From Nocardioides sp. (GTDB lineage: Bacteria > Actinomycetota > Actinomycetes > Propionibacteriales > Nocardioidaceae): 6,315 bases of DNA. Under the pieces are notes generated by a model. That model was not told the origin of the DNA. It saw only the letters and a list, made by a program, of their open reading frames with translations, and ran no database searches. Positions 6,265 to 6,315 of this stretch are shown piece after piece. The first letter of the stretch is position 1. Each line of letters starts with the position of its first letter. The stretch lies in assembly GCA_021731205.1 (NCBI GenBank), contig JAKFXV010000210.1, positions 1 to 6,315 of the forward strand, given 5' to 3'. The position numbers were made by a program, and so were the translations under genes.

Positions 6265-6315
6265 CTCCGCGCGAAACGCATCCCGCTGACGGCGTGTCGC
6301 ATGCGGAACGTGCGG
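6265..6315 (-). repeat. Right arm of imperfect inverted repeat around the DUF559 gene
   Basis: This is the inverted partner of 5195-5245. CTCCGCGCGAA (6265-6275) is the exact reverse complement of the left inner box, and TGCGGAACGTGCGG (6302-6315) matches the left outer box at 13 of 14 positions, 26 bases apart as on the left. It begins four bases after the stop codon and reaches the window edge, so the repeat may continue. Confidence 0.7.

Larger units (their letters stand above)
5195..6315 (+). other. Putative one-gene cassette bounded by inverted repeats (possibly mobile)
   Basis: A single gene is enclosed by two inverted arms at the outside and by palindromes at its start and stop codons. 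The interior gene has relaxed codon use and encodes a nuclease-fold protein. This resembles the architecture of small mobile units in which an endonuclease or transferase gene sits between inverted palindromic ends. No transposase, integrase or target-site duplication is visible, and the right boundary lies at or past the window edge. The alternative is that the arms are regulatory sites of a stationary gene. Confidence 0.35.

Overview
The base composition is high-GC with strong G/C third-position bias, and start codons sit directly behind TANNNT -10 hexamers. UvrB reads like its actinobacterial homologues and has a mycobacterial-type RecA-independent DNA-damage promoter. Together these point to a high-GC actinobacterium. 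The style of the AbiEi-like/DUF559 protein suggests a Nocardioides-like member of the Propionibacteriales, but that placement is inference.

Layout from left to right. Positions 1-2010 (minus) hold uvrB, the damage-recognition helicase subunit of nucleotide excision repair; its last few dozen codons lie outside the window. A 53-bp divergent promoter region follows, then a membrane-anchored phospholipase D/cardiolipin synthase-like protein at 2064-3329 (plus). It converges on an AlkA-type DNA glycosylase at 3331-4260 (minus), with one base between the two stop codons and an inverted repeat across the junction. Only 37 bp separate the glycosylase from the divergent tryptophan 2,3-dioxygenase gene at 4298-5173 (plus), and two back-to-back -10 boxes sit in that gap. 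At 5298-6260 (plus) lies an AbiEi-like/DUF559 nuclease-fold protein.

The first four genes look like ordinary chromosomal housekeeping: two DNA repair enzymes, one lipid enzyme and one amino-acid catabolic enzyme. They form no operon; each has its own promoter, and all four show the same TANNNT-N6-start arrangement expected of leaderless mRNAs. The uvrB promoter also carries a near-consensus RecA-NDp (PafBC-type) box.

The most unusual part is the right end. The DUF559 gene is enclosed by two collinear, imperfect 51-bp inverted arms (5195-5245 and 6265-6315; 36/51 identical by hand count, no gaps). A perfect 9-bp palindrome overlaps its -10 and start codon, and an 11-bp hairpin with the same GGCGGG core overlaps its stop codon. 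Its codon use is more relaxed than that of its neighbours. It looks like a one-gene, inverted-repeat-bounded cassette of about 1.1 kb inserted after the dioxygenase gene. No transposase is visible, so mobility is a hypothesis. The right arm touches the window edge, so the outer boundary is unknown. No tRNA, rRNA, CRISPR array or classical insertion sequence was found.
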